This document shows positions 6,828 through 7,782 of a DNA stretch of 7,782 bases, one piece after another (the first letter of the stretch is position 1; the number at the start of each line of letters is the position of its first letter). A program made the position numbers and the translations under genes. Origin of the DNA: Gammaproteobacteria bacterium (GTDB lineage: Bacteria; Pseudomonadota; Gammaproteobacteria; HTCC5015); assembly GCA_020630145.1 (NCBI GenBank), contig JAHDBX010000066.1:1-7782 (forward strand). Reading direction: 5' to 3'. The notes beneath the pieces are model-generated. The model was not told where the DNA came from and searched no databases. It saw only the letters and a program-made list of their open reading frames with translations.

Positions 6828-7782
6828 TGCGTGAAAACATTTGGATTATTGATGACGATCAATCCATACGCTGGGTACTCGAACGTGCATTAAGCCAAGC
6901 TGACTTATCAGTCACCTCATTCTCGTCTGCTAATGCAGCAATGAACAGCATTCAGCATGAAGCTGAACCCGATGTGGTGATTACAGATATACGTATGCCA
7001 GGCATGACAGGCTTCGACTTTATGCATGAGTTTAAGCAGGAGAAGCCTAATATACCCGTTATTATTATGACTGCTCATTCTGACCTTGATAGCGCGGTAA
7101 GCTCATACGAAGGCGGAGCCTTTGAATACTTACCTAAACCCTTTGATGTTGATGAAGCCGTCGAACTCACGAAGCGAGCCTGCGTCGCGCGCAAAGAGTC
7201 TAAACAGCATACTAGCGACTCAAGCAAAGATACACCTGAAATTATTGGCGAAGCACCTTCTATGCAAGAAGTCTTTCGTGCAATTGGTCGCCTTTCACAA
7301 TCAAACATCAACGTGCTAATTAATGGTGAGTCCGGTACAGGCAAAGAACTTGTAGCACGCGCACTGCACAACCATAGTCCACGTTCAGAGCAGCAGTTTA
7401 TTGCTTTAAATATGGCCGCCATTCCTAAAGACTTACTTGAGTCAGAATTATTTGGCCATGAGAAAGGTGCCTTCACCGGCGCTCAAGCACAACGCAAAGG
7501 CCGCTTTGAGCAAGCCAATGGCGGCACACTGTTTTTAGATGAAATCGGCGATATGCCCGCTGAACTACAAACACGTCTATTACGCGTACTTGCTGATGGC
7601 GAGTTTTATCGTGTAGGTGGACATTCGCCTACGCGCGTTGACGTGCGCATTATTGCAGCAACACATCAAAACCTAGAAAAGCTCGTTGAAGACGGTTTAT
7701 TCCGTGAAGATTTATTCCACCGCCTTAATGTAATACGCATTCATATACCTGCTCTGCGTGAACGCAAAGAAGACATCCCTTT
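6827..7782 (+). CDS. glnG: Nitrogen regulation response regulator NtrC (3' end outside window)
   Basis: NtrC (NRI), the sigma54-dependent activator paired with NtrB. The first 318 codons are present; the full protein is usually about 470 residues, so the end of the AAA+ domain and the Fis-type DNA-binding helix-turn-helix are beyond the edge. The receiver domain (1-120) has the acidic pocket Asp10/Asp11, phospho-acceptor Asp54 in DIRMPG, Thr82 and Lys104. The AAA+ domain starts near 138 and shows Walker A GESGTGKE (167-174), the sigma54-contacting loop GAFTGA (214-219), Walker B TLFLDE (234-239), and arginine-finger region FREDLFHRL (292-300). [31 protein letters not shown] wording and ATHQNLE are NtrC-specific among activators. 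The start ATG overlaps the ntrB stop and has GGAG at 6815-6818, eight bases upstream. Its predicted binding sites flank glnA on both sides. Confidence 0.97.
   Translation, partial: MRENIWIIDDDQSIRWVLERALSQADLSVTSFSSANAAMNSIQHEAEPDVVITDIRMPGMTGFDFMHEFKQEKPNIPVIIMTAHSDLDSAVSSYEGGAFEYLPKPFDVDEAVELTKRACVARKESKQHTSDSSKDTPEIIGEAPSMQEVFRAIGRLSQSNINVLINGESGTGKELVARALHNHSPRSEQQFIALNMAAIPKDLLESELFGHEKGAFTGAQAQRKGRFEQANGGTLFLDEIGDMPAELQTRLLRVLADGEFYRVGGHSPTRVDVRIIAATHQNLEKLVEDGLFREDLFHRLNVIRIHIPALRERKEDIP

Noticed and set aside
7075..7476. Minus-strand open frame of 133 codons inside ntrC
   Set aside because: It lies opposite the highly conserved receiver and AAA+ coding sequence of ntrC and its product has no recognisable domain; it is a shadow of ntrC codon use.
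1..7782. Mobile element, CRISPR array, phage, defence or other undescribed system
   Set aside because: Every long open frame is a recognised core gene, no direct repeats or spacer pattern was seen, and composition is even along the window.

Overview
The window is a piece of ordinary chromosomal housekeeping DNA, almost certainly from a gammaproteobacterium. The NtrB and NtrC proteins, the alpha2beta2-type glycyl-tRNA synthetase and the adenylylatable class I glutamine synthetase all resemble those of Pseudomonas, Cellvibrio and related marine lineages. Base composition is moderately AT-rich (about 40% GC by eye), which suggests a marine or aquatic relative rather than Pseudomonas itself. That placement is inferred from protein resemblance remembered from these families; no search was run.

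Layout. The left half (5-3770) is a leftward operon, glyQ-glyS-plsC. It encodes the two subunits of glycyl-tRNA synthetase followed by a 1-acyl-glycerol-3-phosphate acyltransferase. The genes are tightly packed: glyQ and glyS overlap in an ATGA, and glyS and plsC are 8 bases apart. A 343-base divergent regulatory region (3771-4113) follows. The right half runs rightward: glnA (glutamine synthetase), a strong intrinsic terminator, a 236-base gap including that terminator, then ntrB (glnL) and ntrC (glnG). ntrB and ntrC overlap by one base, and ntrC is cut by the window edge after 318 codons.

How it works together. The right half is a classical nitrogen-control circuit whose wiring can be read from the DNA. 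Upstream of glnA are two NtrC-type dyads 30 bp apart (centres near -125 and -95) and a near-consensus sigma54 -24/-12 promoter with the correct GG-N10-GC spacing. A third dyad, a perfect match to TGCACYA-N3-TGGTGCA, lies between the glnA terminator and ntrB, where it is well placed for autoregulation of ntrBC. NtrC keeps Asp54, Lys104, the Walker motifs and the GAFTGA loop needed to activate sigma54, so regulator and targets sit side by side.

I found no mobile element, CRISPR array, RNA gene, frameshift or horizontally acquired island, and no undescribed system. The points worth a second look are the regulatory sites, the TTG start of plsC, and the uncertain start and promoter of ntrB.
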